From assembly GCA_000333855.2 (NCBI GenBank), contig CM007346.1, positions 368,088-432,087 on the forward strand: a DNA stretch of 64,000 nucleotides. The letters are read 5' to 3'. The position numbers and the translations under genes were made by a program. The notes beneath the pieces were generated by a model that worked only from the letters and a program-made list of their open reading frames with translations, was not told the origin of the DNA and did no database searches. Shown here in pieces: positions 50,612 through 60,918 of the stretch; within the stretch, counting starts at the first letter, position 1; each line of letters opens with the position of its first letter. Source of the stretch: Endotrypanum monterogeii. Its lineage: Eukaryota; Euglenozoa; Kinetoplastea; Trypanosomatida; Trypanosomatidae.

Positions 50612-51447
50612 TCTACTCATCCACTAATCTCCCCTTTCTTGTCTTCCCTCCTTTCTCAATACGCGGATATGCACAGGTAATGCCCCCTACATCCCCTGCG
50701 TAAAAAGAAAAAAAAATACACGCATACACACACACAAAAAAAAGAAGGACGTGTATCACAGAGAGAGGAAGTGCAGTTGCTGCTAGCACATCCATCTACC
50801 TTTTTTTTTCCCTATCCCGATCTGGTGTCGAAAGGCAGTGAGCAAGCAAGGAAGGAGAAATACGAAGTCGACGCGCACACTCCGGGCTAATCCTGTCTCC
50901 CCGTTCTCAACCTTTGAGCGTGCGCCGGCTCCCCCTCCCCGGCCCTTCTCAGGGGATTCATCGAAAAAAGTAAAGACAAGAAACGAGGCTCTCCCGTTCT
51001 CCCCCCCCGGCATCTGTCGCATAAAATTGCAGAGCGGACAGGTAGGTATAGACGCAAGCAGGTGTGTTTCTTGGGGCCTTCCAAGTCTTCTTCTCCATCG
51101 CATCTTTCCGTCTGTGCCTCCCTCTCTTTTCTTACAGTTCGTGAGTGGGTGGGTGCTTCGATTGTATTGCTGATCGCTTCACGGGTTGTAACCCCGGCCG
51201 TTCTTTTCTCTCTCCAAACAAAAAAAACTGCTACTTATCTCACCTGCGCTAATTTTTACTACACGCGCGCAAACCGTGCGATAAAAAAAAAGACGACGAC
51301 ATACATTAACACGCACGTCGTCGTCGTCGACAGTCTCACCTTGGAACGTGTCAATAGAGAGTTGTGGTTCTCCAGTTGAAAGTAGATTTCTCGGGCTGGC
51401 GTGTGCCTGAAAACGAGTTCACAGTGAGGCAAATAGAATCAATTTGA

Positions 51448-51530
51448 CTTCTTTCTCCCCCCCCCCTCCTCCTCCCTCCTCCCCCCCCCTGCTCCTCCTC
51501 CCCCCTTCCCCCCCCCCTCCTCCCTCCTAC
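51448..51530. other. 83-bp near-pure C/T tract (G-rich on the minus strand)
   Basis: Apart from a single G at 51491 and an A near the end, the + strand is only C and T, with several C-runs of 7-10. The minus strand has many G-runs and could form G-quadruplex or triplex structure. It may also be a very strong polypyrimidine tract. Confidence 0.8.
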
Positions 51531-51968
51531 GTGCTTGCTTTGTCCCCCCTCTTTGCCTGAAGTCCAACGGACGTTTCATCTTTTTGCTTTGTCCCGCCTC
51601 CCCCCCATCCCCCCCACCCCACGTAGTGAATCGATATCCCCCACCCTCGCTGTGCCCTTCGCTTCTACTATCTCGCCTCGAATTCGTTGCGGATTGTGCC
51701 TGATCACGCGTGTGTCTATTGTAGAGCCTTTCTGCGCACCTTCTGTCCTCCTCCCCTCATCCCTCCCCCCCAGAAATTTTTTTTTCATTTTTTTGCCCCG
51801 CTGCCCGCTGCTGCTGCTTCTTGCCTTCAGTCTGTACCTTTGCACGCCCTCTGCCTTCCTCATTCCATTTCTCTTGCTCTCTCGTACATTCTCGGTCTTA
51901 TCCACTTTTTCTGTTTTTTTTTTTATGCCTGATCCACTCCTGATCCAAGCCTACCCAACTTGCTCATT

Positions 51969-51969
51969 C

Positions 51970-52000
<31 letters not shown>

Positions 52001-52009
52001 TATATAAAT

Positions 52010-52040
<31 letters not shown>
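51969..52040. repeat. (CA)n then (TA)n microsatellite cluster
   Basis: (CA)n at about 51969-51994, an imperfect spacer, and (AT)n from about 52013 to 52040. Confidence 0.85.
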
Positions 52041-52334
52041 CGTACGAACACACAGTGTATCCTTTTGTGTGTGTGTGCGGTATCATTGGGTTCATTTGTT
52101 ATCCTTCCCTAGGTCTTGTTTGTTTGTCTGTCGATTTTTGATCTCTATTTTCCCTTTCTCATCTTCCTCTCCGACACTCCCCCGTTGACCTCTCCGACGC
52201 TTTTTTTTCTCTCCCCCTCCTCCTCCTAACTGCTTGCTTTTGTTGTTTTCCGGTTCTTCTGTATCTGTATCTGTGTTTGTGTTCCTCTGCTGTTGTTGTT
52301 TTTTTTTTTGCCTCTTTCTACATACATATATATA

Positions 52335-52337
<3 letters not shown>

Positions 52338-52366
<29 letters not shown>
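52338..52366. repeat. (AT)n microsatellite
   Basis: About 29 bases of alternating A and T, preceded by imperfect AT-rich units from 52323. Confidence 0.85.
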
Positions 52367-52368
<2 letters not shown>

Positions 52369-55300
52369 CGTCAACAGGAAACACGAGAGAGAGAGCAAGG
52401 TGGGTTGAGGTGTTAGAGAAGTGCTGTCTCTCTTGACTTCCCTTTAAAAAAAAAAAATCTCAATCATCCCCTGTTGTCAAAGAGGGTATAGAGAGGCATT
52501 TGTTTCTCCCTCTACCTCCTCTTTCTTTTCCTATTCACCGTCCTTGTCCTTTGCCTCTTCGCCCTCCTGGCGACGGCAACTGGAAGAATCCAAATCTTTT
52601 CCAGGTGGGCCTCTCTCTCGCGCTCTGTGTGGGTGTGCGCATTTTAAACGCCATATGTATATTTGGATTTCACTCTTGTTCACTGTTACGTTGTCCACCT
52701 GAAGTGCCGTAAAGTTCCAGCCGCTGCTTTTTTTTTTGTTTTTTTTCTCGCGTCTTCTTTCCCTCTGCACTTTTCCCTTTTCTCTTCCTGCTGCTTCTTT
52801 TTGTTTTCCTTTTGCTTCTCCCTCTTCCCGAAACGTTCGTCCGACCTCTTTTTTTTTTTTTTCTTTTCAGTATCGCTTGTTGACCAACGGCTCCTAGTGC
52901 GTCCTCCTCTCCCCTTTGTACCTCTGTCTATCTTTCTTCCCCAGCTTTTTTTTTTCTTTCAAAGGCCACAGCCCCGAAAGGTTTATCGGTGTCTGTGTAC
53001 CCTTTTTTTTATTTTATTAGTCAAGTATCCCATCATTTATTTTTCGTCTCAATCGCTGAAATATTTCTCCACCCCTTCCTCACCATCACCGTTCTTCTTG
53101 TCGTTTGCTTTAAGGATTGTGTACAGCTTGTGCACGTGGGCATCTGCCAATCCATTGGCTTTTGTGTTAATCGCACAGATCTCCGACTTCGCGCCTCCAT
53201 CCATATCGCATCAAACTTCGACACAAGTGAACAAACACGCAAATCTAAATTTGAAGGAAGCACTGATTCTCATTTCTCTCGAACGTTGGTTGCGTCTTGA
53301 ACACCTCTACGCGTCCTGGGAAAGAAAAAAAGAGAGAAAGAGAGAGCGGAGGGACACATATAGATTCGAAACGATGAGTGAGTGGGATATTTATTAGTCT
53401 GTAGTCTGAAAGCGCGTGTAGGTGAGTCTCGTCACACCTGACTCGCTACTATTGCTTCCGTATTTTTTTTTTTTGTTCTTTCGTTTGTAGATATTTGATT
53501 TTTTTTCCCCTTCAACACCGCAAAGGAGGGTACTCGTAGCTCAAAAAAAGACACAGCATCTCTTTTTTTTTCTCTTCTCCCCACCCCGTACACAACAACT
53601 CTCAGTCTTGCTCTATCTATTCTCTCTGAGAGATTGACTATCTTACTTTCGCCTGCTTCTTCTTTGTCTACACCACTGTCCTTCTTTTTTTTCTAATTTT
53701 TTTCCTTTTGTTTCCATTCGCTCGTTGAGTGATCTCTCCGGGTTGCTGATTTGTAACGTGCTGTAGTGTTCTCATCGAGATCATCTTGCGCTCTCTACAT
53801 TCTCATATATCGCCTTTCTTTTGTTCCCTTCTTCCCCCCCCCCCCACACACACGGTCATTAACCCCTTCGTCTTTCCATTTCCTTTTAACGTGTGTTCTA
53901 TTCCACTGACTTGTAGCAACTTTATTCTTCCCACCTTTTGTATTTTTTTTTTTTTTGCCGGTGCCGCTGTTGTCGTTATTTTTGTTGTTGTTACCACTGT
54001 CATTCAGGAACTAGTAGGGATTCTAGGAAAAATTACCCTTTGCATCTATAGGCCCAAGGGTAGTGGTGTTTAGCACCACAAACGGTGCGTCCTTCTCCCC
54101 ACTGCCGACCTTGCTTCCCCTTTTTTTCTGTTTTCCTTTTATCTGAAGCGTGTCGCCTCCTCTTTCTGTGCATTAACGATTTTTTGTTACCCCTCCCCCT
54201 CCTCTCCCTACTCCCATCTGATCATCTCCTTTCAGGTGACGACACATTTGTTTTTTCCGCACAAGGTTCTGCTGCTGCTGCTGCTGGTACTACTGGAAGT
54301 CTTATTGTGCTCTGACTCCTTCCTTCCGTTCGTGCTCCACCGCGCCTCTGCTTGTTCCCTATCTACCTCATTTCCTTTAGATCTGATTTCACTTCGGTTT
54401 TTTTTGTTTTTTGTTGTGTGTGTGTGTGTGTGTGTGTCGGCCAAGTGGGTCGTGTTTCCGTCTTTTCAAGAACCTCCACGGCTGTCAAAGCTGACTTGGG
54501 CTTTCTTTCTGTCTTCCCCTCTTCTAGTCTCTCTTCTTACTTCATTTTTTTTTCTTTCAGCATTTCTTCTTTCTGCAGTAGCTATCTGGCGTCTTGTCTG
54601 CATCTCGAACGAAAAACACCACACCTGCTCTTTATATATATATATATGTCTTTTTCCCCGACCCCTTCTACCCCTCCTTCATTTGTCTGCTTTTTTTGTT
54701 TTTTCGAGCAAATATACGACTCCTTTCGATACGCACGTACACACACACACACGCACGCACGCACGCGTTCGGTTAATTTGTGCCCTTTTTTCTCTTTTTT
54801 CTGTTTGAGTCTTGCCATCATCATAATATCGGTAGCGGTACGGCAATACAACTGTGCGTTTGTGCCCCGCAACCCTTCTCGGCGTGTATAGGCAGACCAA
54901 ATAATCATACCTGTATCTGCTCATGTGTTGCTGCCAGCTTTTCTCTCTTGATTTGGTGTTCATTGTTTCCTTCCTGCTGTCCCCCCCTCCCTCCCGCCAG
55001 GCCCCCGCTGTTGTTTGAAAAAGTGACACAGTTCCCTTCTTCCCTGTTTTTTTTTTTTATAAATTATTTTTGTTGTGTGTGTGTGTTGTGTGTGGCTGTT
55101 AGTGATTCAGTGGTGAGTGGAGGCTGTGCTCTACGACTAACACCGTTACCCCTTCTTACCTGCTGTGCATTTTTGTTTGTCTGCCTGTTCAGTCGGCGTT
55201 ATTCTTTTTTTGTTTGTTTGTTTGTGCCCTTCATCTTCGCGTATTTTTCTTTTTATCTACTTCTACAAGAGGCCTTTCTGTGCACCTCTGTCCGCCTCAA

Positions 55301-55318
55301 TTTTTTTTTTTTTTTGAG
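55301..55318 (+). promoter_or_regulatory. trans-splice acceptor for the FYVE gene
   Basis: Fifteen T at 55301-55315 are followed at once by GAG, with AG at 55317-55318. No ATG occurs between it and the start codon at 55374, giving a leader of about 55 bases. This supports 55374 over the longer open frame that runs back through pyrimidine tracts. Confidence 0.65.
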
Positions 55319-55373
55319 GGGGCGTATCGAGAGACGCATAATAGAAAATTGTTTACTTGTCACTCACTCCCCC

Positions 55374-58300
55374 ATGCTTCATCCACGGCAGTGGTGTGAC
55401 GATCACTCGACGGAGCAGTGCACGTCGTGCGCGGTTGCCTTCTCGCTCATCCGCTGCCGTCGTCACCACTGCCGCCACTGCGGTGGGGTTTTCTGCAACG
55501 CATGCACCACAAGTCGTCTCTGGCTTCGACCCAGGCCATCGAAATTCCGCTCCTGTGGCGCCTATCGTCGATCGCAAAGAGGGTCTCCGCCTGTGTCGTC
55601 ACCACCGCCTAGTGTCGAGACACCTACCAACGCAGCCAATGTTTCCTCACTACTCAATTGCGGTTTATCGCTGCGTGGTGCGGTATTATCCACCTCTGAG
55701 CCGTCAGAGAACGATGCCCAGTGCAGCACGATTAACAACAGCATCACAACAGCCACTTCCGCAGTCTCACATGCACGCCGCACAAGTGGCGAGCGGCTCG
55801 CTGCTTCATTTGTGGAGGTTGAAGTGCCCGCACCGCTGTGGACGGCGACGGCCCCAAAGGTGCGCCGTGAGGGCACCGAAAGAATAATACACAAAATATG
55901 CCCACAAACCTCCGCAAAGTCGACATCCACAGGGTCGAAGGAGCAGCAGGTACCTCTGACCCCATCGCATGACAGTTGCAGCATTCAAGAGACGCGAAGC
56001 GGGCATCACCACCGCCAGATGTCGGGTAGTCCCTTCTCCACAAGTCTCCACGTCATCTCTCATGCCACGGTCACCACCACCGGTGCTATGTCGCCCCAGA
56101 CCTTCGATGCACCCGAGACTCACGCCAACCTCGAAAAGAGCTCCTCGTCACAACAGTTGCGCAACAGCTCTGGCCTCCTCGGAGGGGTTCCCAGCAGATG
56201 TGCATCGTTTGCCTCTGACTCCCTACCACAGCGACATCGTCTACCGGAGTACCACCTTAACGATAAGCGAGACCAACGCGGAATAGAGACTCGTGACGGC
56301 AGTGTTTTGAATGATCCATCGGATACGCACAACGTGGGGGGCATCACCTCCATGGGCACTGCACCCTATGCAACCGGAGGTGGCGACGGTGGCAGTGCCT
56401 ACAGCACAACCGAAATATCCATCAACGAGGACGACGCTTACCGCCGTCGAAGCTACAAGGTCAATGTGGACAAGAGACGGAACATCACCTGGTACCTTTG
56501 CCGGGTGTGTCGCAACTGCTACGACCTTCTCCTAGATAGTATCCTCGATGCCAACGAAGCACCCACTGCAGCTGCCGCCACCGCCGTCTTCTCCCCTCCT
56601 GCGTGTCAATCTAGCTGGGAACTACCCCTGTGGTACTATGTTCGCCTTTCCAGCCCCCGTGAACCACGCGAGATTGAGGGCTGGTCAGAAAGCCCTCGTC
56701 ACAAAGACACCCCTGAAGCACCACATCCCGGGCCTCCCACCCCAGCCACGGCAGCGGTGCGACAGACAGCAGCTGAGTCAAACGAGCCTCAATCCTTTGG
56801 GACCGCAGCGTGGGCTCGATTTCGAGCCTGGTTCTCAGAGCCCTCCTCTCGCGAATTATCCTTAACTACTCTACCAGGTATGACTGCATCGACCACGTCA
56901 CCGCTGTCCTCCTCATCGATATCGAAGCCTCGCAGCACCCTTAAGGAGCTTTGTATCGGAAGCAAGCAGGTGACCCACAGGTCAACCCCCACCACCGTCG
57001 CACCACGGTCCTCCTCCACATTGGCCCGAGGCAGATACACACCTTCTGTTCACTTTGAAACCCCTCAAATGGGTAACTCGACTCTGTCGCTGCCTCCACC
57101 CTCACTCTCCCCAGCCACTCATCGCATCATCTCTCCACCCCGCCGCCGTCTTATCAGTATCGACAGTAGCTCTGACTCTGTGCGCCAAGCGGTGGCACTG
57201 GCACGGCGGCGACGACGAATAGCCGTCATATTGGTGGATGAGCGTGATGTCTCCAGCGCAGACGACGACAACAACGAAGTCCCGCTGCTGAACCAGCGTG
57301 AGGGCTCATGTGCGACCCCGTCTGCCCGGCCTCCCACAAATTCTCAGGCAGAGACGGCCCTCCAACTCAGCGCAGTCGGTAAACAGAGTCCTGTCACGCG
57401 GCATGCGAGCGATAAGCTACATATCACCTCCGCTGCACCTCAGAGCGCGACAGGCGAGAAGGATGACGTCCACCAACCGAGCCGCGCAAGGGAAGACAAA
57501 ACAGCACCACACGCTGCAGCCCACACAGCGGCAACGAAGCCTCACCTGTCGGTTTTCGTGGATAACGTTATCCACGGTGACGATGGAACATCCGCATATT
57601 GCATTGGTGGCAGCGGCTCAGATGGATGGCCTCCACGAGAGCTAAACCCTACGGATTGGCTTGCACCTCGCCTTCCTATACAAGCGGCGGCGTCGGTACA
57701 CTCGGCCTCAACGACGCGAACCTGGTCATCTCTGTCATCGTCGTCGCTACAGGGACGTCCCTCCCTTGGCACACCCGGGGCTCCATTTTCTACCGGCGCT
57801 GATGTAGGCAGTGGGTCCGTCGCAACGAGCAAACCTATTTCGTGCGTCGTTAAATGTTCTCAGCCTGCGGTGGCCTTCTCTACTCACGGCACTTTGTCGG
57901 CGGCAACAACAACGCGGGAGGATGGGAGTTTGCCCGCGCTGCCCGTCTCCCTCGACAGCCATGCGTGTGTGCTACGAACACTGTTTTGGCAGATCGGTGC
58001 AGCGGCGAGCCCCACGACGACGACGACGACGCCGGCGGCGACGACGCCAACCGCCACTGTATGCCCAACGTCAACGCCGACTCTGGCGCCACATGTAGCA
58101 GGAGACTGGAGAGGAAGTAACGGTTCTCTGAGAGTGAGCACCCCCACCGCAGGCGGCTCCTTCGTGGACCCTACTCTCTATGGAAACCTACAAGCCACAT
58201 CCACGCCTCTCCGGGGAATCGATCCCAAGGTGTGCGCTGCACAGCGTCAGGCACTGGTGCTAGACATGATCGGGCAGTTTAAGAATACCGCAGGTGTGCA

Positions 58301-60038
58301 CCTTTCTGGAGTGGTGTCTTCGTTTTTCCCCGGCGCTTCCCAAGGTAGTGCTTACATAGGCGCAGTGGAACATCACGAAGCGCAACATTTCTCTGGAACA
58401 ACGGGTCAGCGTGGTCGTGCCCTGGGTCGGATCGGTGGTGGCAACTACGTGAACTCGACCAGTATCAATCCTAGTGGGTATTCTACAACGACGGCGTGCG
58501 AGCGCGTGATTGCGCCGGTGACGACGCACTTCCAGTTGCGGCCGCCTGCGGCTGCGAACTCCCTCCTACCAGCTGCAACCAGTCTCACCCTTTTGCCTGT
58601 GTCCACCCAGGTGGAGCTTGTAGGAATACCCATTGATACAACCGCGGCCGTGAGTGCAACAGGGCCGTCTGCGCCTGCCGCAGCTGCACCTAATACGGTA
58701 TCGATGCTCACATCAAGGCTCATGCCTACTGGTGTGCGCAGCGGCACTCTTGGCTCCGGGACGACTATCACCTCAAGGCTCATGGGTGGTGATATTGCTG
58801 GCATGAACTCACGCCCATTCACGATGACTGAATTCCTCTCGCAACTTGCGAAACGAAGCACCAACCTCGACGGCTACGTTGTGGTTATCTTTCGGCGTCA
58901 GAGCAGCAAATCTACAGCGCGGGCCCACAAAGACTTACTGGGCGGGGGCGCCACTGTTGCGCGTCCTGACTCCAACGATGGCTCATCTGTGCGTGCTCCT
59001 GTTGTTCCAACGGGCAACAGCAGCCGCAACCTCGGGAAGAACTCGATGCAAGCTCACGGTAACCCGCGCCGGAAAACAAGCGCGCCATGGCTAGCCTCTA
59101 GCACCTGTGTTTCTTCCACACAACGGGAAGACGACAAGTGCGCTGCTCCGCTTTCACCGCATCCCCAAAGCCCGACTCGGAAGCACCGCCGTCGACACCG
59201 GGTCACTGAGCTGTTCAAGGGACATCATCTTCGATCACTCTACCAACAGCTCGAGAATTGTGGGGTAGCGAGCCCGGTCATAAGCGTTGCCGAAGTGAGT
59301 GACGCGGCCGAGGTCTGCATGCCAAATCTGTTACCCTCGTCGCTTGTCGGCGCCAAGAATTCGCCGAAGGAGGCGAGCCTCTGCCACAGCGAGCTCGACA
59401 CGCCCGTCTTGTCGTACCTCAGGGCCCACCCAGCTGCCCGAGGGAAGAGTGGTGCCACAGAGGGTGGCCTAGGCCCCATGAAACTTTGTTTGCAAAGCCC
59501 CACCTCGTCGGACTCGGCTACATCAACGGCGTCATCAGCCGTATCGACCCATGTCGGTTGGCTCTCGAGTGTGCTCACAAGCCCTGCGGCATCTCCGCCA
59601 CACGACACAGCGGACGTACGAACGGCACCTCCGAAGAACGACTTGGAGGAGAAGCGGCAGATGTCTGCCTCTGTGGGTGTTGTGCCGGGCAAGAAGCTGC
59701 AGTTGGCTTCGGAAGCACCGGCGACCGCGCTAGATCACGCGATGAGGTCTCTCCGCTTTACGGCACGGCAACTTGGAGTGACCACCTGTAGTTTGACATA
59801 CGCCACCGCGACGACGTCGCCAACGATGGGAAGCCCATCTTCCCCCGACCCCAGAGACAACCATCCGACAGCGGCGGTACAAACTACCTTAAGAACATCA
59901 CTGCCTGTGGCTCAAACCCCATCTGAAGTTGAGGTGGGCCACGTAGGTGGAGGTAGTGACGCTGTGCTCGCACGCGCACTAGAGTCGCTTGTAGCCACGC
60001 TAGTCTACCGAGACATTAGTGCCACGCTCACGCAGTAG
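55374..60038 (+). CDS. FYVE zinc-finger protein with interrupted finger (1554 aa)
   Basis: FYVE fingers bind phosphatidylinositol 3-phosphate on endosomes. The finger starts at residue 7 (Trp7, Asp9 and Asp10 in place of WxxD). Cys16/Cys19 follow, then the basic signature RRHHCRHCG at 29-37 with Cys33/Cys36, then Cys41/Cys44. The last pair, Cys379 and Cys382, sits in a typical RVC-type end (CRVCRNCYDLL). About 334 residues separate Cys44 from Cys379, where ordinary fingers have about 20. The insert is Ser/Thr/Pro/His-rich. The rest is largely low-complexity, with a few ordered stretches: about 445-460, 600-650, 1145-1180, and a C-terminal block near 1455-1554. No kinase or RhoGEF domain is visible. 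An endosomal trafficking or signalling role is inferred. Confidence 0.85.
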   Translation: MLHPRQWCDDHSTEQCTSCAVAFSLIRCRRHHCRHCGGVFCNACTTSRLWLRPRPSKFRSCGAYRRSQRGSPPVSSPPPSVETPTNAANVSSLLNCGLSLRGAVLSTSEPSENDAQCSTINNSITTATSAVSHARRTSGERLAASFVEVEVPAPLWTATAPKVRREGTERIIHKICPQTSAKSTSTGSKEQQVPLTPSHDSCSIQETRSGHHHRQMSGSPFSTSLHVISHATVTTTGAMSPQTFDAPETHANLEKSSSSQQLRNSSGLLGGVPSRCASFASDSLPQRHRLPEYHLNDKRDQRGIETRDGSVLNDPSDTHNVGGITSMGTAPYATGGGDGGSAYSTTEISINEDDAYRRRSYKVNVDKRRNITWYLCRVCRNCYDLLLDSILDANEAPTAAAATAVFSPPACQSSWELPLWYYVRLSSPREPREIEGWSESPRHKDTPEAPHPGPPTPATAAVRQTAAESNEPQSFGTAAWARFRAWFSEPSSRELSLTTLPGMTASTTSPLSSSSISKPRSTLKELCIGSKQVTHRSTPTTVAPRSSSTLARGRYTPSVHFETPQMGNSTLSLPPPSLSPATHRIISPPRRRLISIDSSSDSVRQAVALARRRRRIAVILVDERDVSSADDDNNEVPLLNQREGSCATPSARPPTNSQAETALQLSAVGKQSPVTRHASDKLHITSAAPQSATGEKDDVHQPSRAREDKTAPHAAAHTAATKPHLSVFVDNVIHGDDGTSAYCIGGSGSDGWPPRELNPTDWLAPRLPIQAAASVHSASTTRTWSSLSSSSLQGRPSLGTPGAPFSTGADVGSGSVATSKPISCVVKCSQPAVAFSTHGTLSAATTTREDGSLPALPVSLDSHACVLRTLFWQIGAAASPTTTTTTPAATTPTATVCPTSTPTLAPHVAGDWRGSNGSLRVSTPTAGGSFVDPTLYGNLQATSTPLRGIDPKVCAAQRQALVLDMIGQFKNTAGVHLSGVVSSFFPGASQGSAYIGAVEHHEAQHFSGTTGQRGRALGRIGGGNYVNSTSINPSGYSTTTACERVIAPVTTHFQLRPPAAANSLLPAATSLTLLPVSTQVELVGIPIDTTAAVSATGPSAPAAAAPNTVSMLTSRLMPTGVRSGTLGSGTTITSRLMGGDIAGMNSRPFTMTEFLSQLAKRSTNLDGYVVVIFRRQSSKSTARAHKDLLGGGATVARPDSNDGSSVRAPVVPTGNSSRNLGKNSMQAHGNPRRKTSAPWLASSTCVSSTQREDDKCAAPLSPHPQSPTRKHRRRHRVTELFKGHHLRSLYQQLENCGVASPVISVAEVSDAAEVCMPNLLPSSLVGAKNSPKEASLCHSELDTPVLSYLRAHPAARGKSGATEGGLGPMKLCLQSPTSSDSATSTASSAVSTHVGWLSSVLTSPAASPPHDTADVRTAPPKNDLEEKRQMSASVGVVPGKKLQLASEAPATALDHAMRSLRFTARQLGVTTCSLTYATATTSPTMGSPSSPDPRDNHPTAAVQTTLRTSLPVAQTPSEVEVGHVGGGSDAVLARALESLVATLVYRDISATLTQ

Positions 60039-60384
60039 AGGGCACAGCCGTGCGCGATCTTCCATAACCCAGCAACACGCCTCACACTTTTTTGTTGGTG
60101 TGAGCATCACATGCTTCATTCTTTCGGAGGGAGTTTAAAAAAAAGGGGGGGGGCGGAAGGGGTGCAGAGAAATGCAGTCCGTGGGCATCTCTCTGGATTG
60201 TGTTCGAGAGCCTTTGTAGGGCAATACCCCTGCCCCCCCCCTCTGCCACAGACGAGGCACTGACGTTTTTGCTGCCGTGGCGAATGTGACTGCCATAGGG
60301 CCACACACCCTTTTTGTTTTGTTTTGTTTTTTTATTTGTACTCGTTTGGCTATTCCCGCTAGCGTGACTGTTTGTCTGTCCGTC

Positions 60385-60411
60385 TGTGTGTGTGTGTGTG
60401 TGTGTGTGTGT
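60385..60411. repeat. (TG)13 microsatellite
   Basis: About 27 bases of alternating T and G in the 3' flank of the FYVE gene. Confidence 0.9.
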
Positions 60412-60823
60412 ATACACTTTCGATTACGTAATGATCTGATTCAGAGCAACATAATATTGAACACAACATAACAATGCACAGGGGCACGCAGAAAAGGTGG
60501 AGGAGTGATAAGGGTAGCGGGAGGAGGGATAGTCAATTCGCCACATGTTATAAATGTCTAGTGAAGCTTACTCACAGCTACGCACGGCTGAGTCCATCCC
60601 CTGATGCCCCCCCTCCCCCTCCCCTTCATCATCACTGCAACTTGTCATCAACGGAGAGGGGAGGATGGCATAATGCATCGTAATGTCCCCCCTATTGACC
60701 TGTGCCAGTGTGTGCGTCACACTCTGTGGTTGAACTGGAATCCACGATTGATCAACAAATTCCGTCCTCATACCTGCCTCGCTACTTAACACCTCCTACC
60801 TTTTCTTTCGGCTATCCTCTTTT

Positions 60824-60897
60824 TGTGCGCCTCACTTTCTCTCTCTCCCCCCCCCTCCCATGACCTATCCCAATACGCACGCTCATGTATGCGACAG
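60824..60897 (+). promoter_or_regulatory. trans-splice signal that affects the J-protein start
   Basis: A pyrimidine tract at about 60824-60859 has its first downstream AG at 60896-60897. ATGs at 60860, 60885 and 60889 precede this AG; only 60889 is in frame with the J-protein. If this AG is used, translation would begin at 60919. If an earlier acceptor such as AG 60707-60708 is used, the first two ATGs would be upstream, out-of-frame starts. Confidence 0.45.
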
Positions 60898-60918
60898 CCC
60901 TTCATCGTGTTTGCTGTG

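Larger units (their letters stand above)
49557..55373. other. 5.8-kb gene-free, pyrimidine-rich region
   Basis: This is the longest stretch without a firm gene. From about 51.4 to 55.3 kb the + strand is heavily T- and C-rich, with many poly-T runs of 9-15 bases. Open frames such as 51535-52188, 52663-53397 and 54236-54808 give Phe/Leu/Ser/Cys-rich peptides that only translate these tracts, and several lack an ATG start. It probably comprises the 3' untranslated region of NOL10, intergenic DNA and the leader region of the FYVE gene. A non-coding RNA or short gene cannot be excluded. Confidence 0.6.
60039..60918. other. non-coding intergenic region
   Basis: It holds A/G-runs near 60137-60150, a C-run near 60232-60241, a (GT)n at 60385-60411, and a strong pyrimidine tract at about 60824-60859 (CTTTCTCTCTCTCCC-type) before the J-protein gene. 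No gene is supported. Confidence 0.6.

Noticed and set aside
51535..54808. Several ORFs of 180-240 codons in the long gap
   Set aside because: They mostly translate poly-T, (CA)n and (AT)n tracts, often lack ATG starts, and show no coding-like third-position bias.
54780..55373. N-terminal extension of the FYVE protein
   Set aside because: It has a non-ATG start and Phe/Cys/Leu-rich peptide from pyrimidine tracts, and it runs through the T15-GAG splice signal at 55301-55318.
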